A stretch of 64,000 nucleotides of DNA. Origin: Macrosoma leucophasiata (lineage: Eukaryota; Arthropoda; Insecta; Lepidoptera; Hedylidae). Position 1 is the stretch's first letter, and each line of letters starts with the position of its first letter. The translations under genes and the position numbers were made by a program. The notes under the pieces were generated by a model. The model was not told where the DNA came from. It saw only the letters and a program-made list of their open reading frames with translations, and did not search any database. Location of the stretch: positions 22,802,501 to 22,866,500 of the forward strand of contig JAWQUS010000010.1 of the NCBI GenBank assembly GCA_036365455.1, given 5' to 3'. Below are positions 62,350 to 64,000 of this stretch, piece by piece.

Positions 62350-64000
62350 TTGTCCCTTCAAGACTCGTTTAAAAGTAAAGCGGCGCATTTCTGTCGAAAT
62401 AGTAATGCAGATGTGGACTGGAACGACGTGAGGGATCTCATATTATCCTCTCGTAAAGCAACTCAAGGCAAAACAGAACACCCAAAGAAAGTGTGGATCA
62501 GTGATGAGACATGGGAAGTTATAAAGCACAGGAAGAACATCAGTCAGGCCGAAAGCGATCCTGAGAAATGTCGTACGCTATCAGCAAAAGTACAACGGCT
62601 ATGTCGAAGAGACTACAATTACCACCTCAACTCCATCTGCCAGGGCATTGAAGACAACGCGCAAACCTTCCATACAAAGGATTTGTTCATGAAGGTAAAA
62701 AGTATAACGGGCGAACATAAAGTCAACACGTGGGCAATCGAGGACGATAGCGGTGCTTTGTTAACCGAAATTGATCAAGTTGTGGACAGATGACGATCGT
62801 ACTGTGTAAGTCTGTACGCGAACCCGGCAGGCGCAGAAGAAAATGCACACTCACTGGTGCATGACGCTGACATAGAGCCTGATATCATTGAATCAGAGGT
62901 CAGGAATGCGCTATGGTAGCTAAAGCCCAACAAATCTGCAGGGAGAGACGGAATACTGGCTGAGGAATTAAAACATCTGGGGGATGAAGGGATCAGTATC
63001 CTGCTTGATCTTTGCAACCATGTCTGGCGGACATTCAAGTGGCCTAGTGACTGGAGAGAATCTATGCTGATACCACTTCACAAAAAAGGTTCCACCCGCA
63101 CATGTGAAAATTATAGGACAGTGGCTTTAATACCTCACGCAAGCAAAGTTTTAATCTACATTATTAACGAAAGACTGAAGTCGTACCTACAATGGCAGAT
63201 ACCAAGCGCTCAGGCTGGCTTTGTCAAGGGTCGGGGCAGTAGGGAACAGATAGTTAACGTAAGACAGATCATTGAGAAGAGCCGAGAGTTCAATGTTCCG
63301 GTCCTAATGTGTTTCATTGACTATTCAAAGGCATTCGATTGTGTACAATGGAGGTACTTGTGGCGGATACTACAGGAAATGGGCGTACCCAAACATCTAA
63401 CAGTACTGATAGCGAACCTCTACGCTGACGGGACCTCCAGAGTCAAGGTGAAGGAGGTGATATCAGCTCTATTCAAACCGGAAAAGGGGGGTGCGCCAAG
63501 GGTGTATCCTATCGCCTATCCTCTTTAATATTTACGGCGAGTACATAATGAGGAGAGCACTAGAAGGCTGGGAAGGTGGCATCTCTATAGGCGGCACAAA
63601 GATTAGCAACTTAAGGTATGCAGACCACGCTTTTTGCTTCGTCTGAGAAAGAACTGGCTGACCTATTCAGAAGAGTGGATGAGAGTGAGCAGGTGGGCCT
63701 CTGGATCAACAAAAGGAAGACCAAAGTAATGGTTGTAGACAGAGCCGCCCAACTCTCTCGGACAGGAGAGCTTTCTGATTTACAATTTGTTAACAACTTT
63801 GTCTATCTTGGATCTCTGCTTACTGACCAAGGAGGAAGCGAGAAAGAAGTCCGTCGAAGAATCCAAATGGCCAAGTCTACTGTGAGCAAGCTCACGCGAA
63901 TCTGGAAGAGCAGGCAAGTCTCCAATAACACCAAAACGAGGATAATGAGAACCCTGGTCTTCTCGATTCTATTGTACGGATGTGAGTCGTGGACAATTAG
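62350..64000 (+). pseudogene. LINE reverse transcriptase domain, broken
   Basis: A linker region (62350-62790) leads into the fingers. In-frame stops are TGA at 62791-62793 and TAG at 62917-62919, each replacing what is probably Trp or a neighbour. Palm motifs include NYRTVALIPHASKV, QAGFVKGRGSREQI and CFIDYSKAFD, which contains the first catalytic Asp. An extra G in a six-G run at about 63486-63491 shifts the frame. The catalytic YADD box reads YADH at 63617-63628 (second Asp replaced by His), followed by another frame change near 63640. The C-terminal YGCESWT motif is at the window edge. No functional enzyme can be made. Confidence 0.85.

Larger units (their letters stand above)
61262..64000 (+). 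mobile_element. Decayed non-LTR retrotransposon (RTE-like), right end outside the window
   Basis: Endonuclease then reverse transcriptase, in that order, on the plus strand without LTRs. The coding region has at least four frame breaks and three in-frame stops, so it is a dead copy. The motif set (TWNVRGM, GDLNAKDG, QAGFVKGRGSREQI, LYGCESWTI) is that of insect RTE-like LINEs; assignment to RTE itself is inferred. The true 5' end is not certain. Confidence 0.85.

Overview
The window reads as AT-rich genomic DNA of an insect, most likely a moth or butterfly (Lepidoptera). The grounds are its repeats: tRNA-derived SINEs, short Helitrons that start with TC and end with CTAG between a host A and T, tails of non-LTR retroelements ending in (ATG)n or (CATA)n, TTAA-flanked miniature elements and one BEL/Pao LTR retrotransposon. 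The species cannot be named from the sequence. There is no bacterial-style gene organisation; almost all long open frames are chance or lie inside repeats.

Layout. 0-8.8 kb: interspersed repeats (families called A, B, C, D and P here). 8.86-15.43 kb: a complete BEL/Pao element on the minus strand, with LTRs that look identical, a perfect 5-bp target duplication and one unbroken 1780-residue gag-pol frame. 15.4-27 kb: truncated retroelement tails, SINEs and decayed sequence. 27.2-28.3 kb: a tandem array with a 179-bp unit. 29-49 kb: dense family A and C SINEs, Helitrons and several inverted-repeat elements. 49.8-50.4 kb: a sequence that recurs inverted at 53.8-54.3 kb. 51.26-51.36 kb: seven 15-bp units in strict register. 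53.6-55.7 kb: the one convincing host gene, a small spliced gene encoding a predicted 171-residue secreted or membrane protein. 56-61 kb: GC-rich inverted-repeat elements, SINEs and a 9-bp minisatellite. 61.3-64 kb: a decayed non-LTR retrotransposon that runs off the window.

The host gene does not appear as one open frame because it is split. A DRE-like promoter pair (TATCGATA / TATCGATG) is followed by a probable untranslated first exon, then three coding exons that all join in phase 0: signal peptide, short linker, then a luminal region with a C-terminal membrane segment. The retrotransposon frame carries every enzymatic domain the BEL/Pao element needs. No other genes are joined in a pathway here.

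Family labels: A = abundant 280-bp SINE-like repeat with an A-rich tail; B = 330-bp SINE-like repeat ending in TTATTATTATT; C = tRNA-headed SINE of about 305 bp with a clear B box; D = repeat with an internal 74-nt tRNA-like fold; P = repeat bounded by TAGGGTTCCGTA / TACGGAACCCTA. These labels are mine and were not matched to a database.
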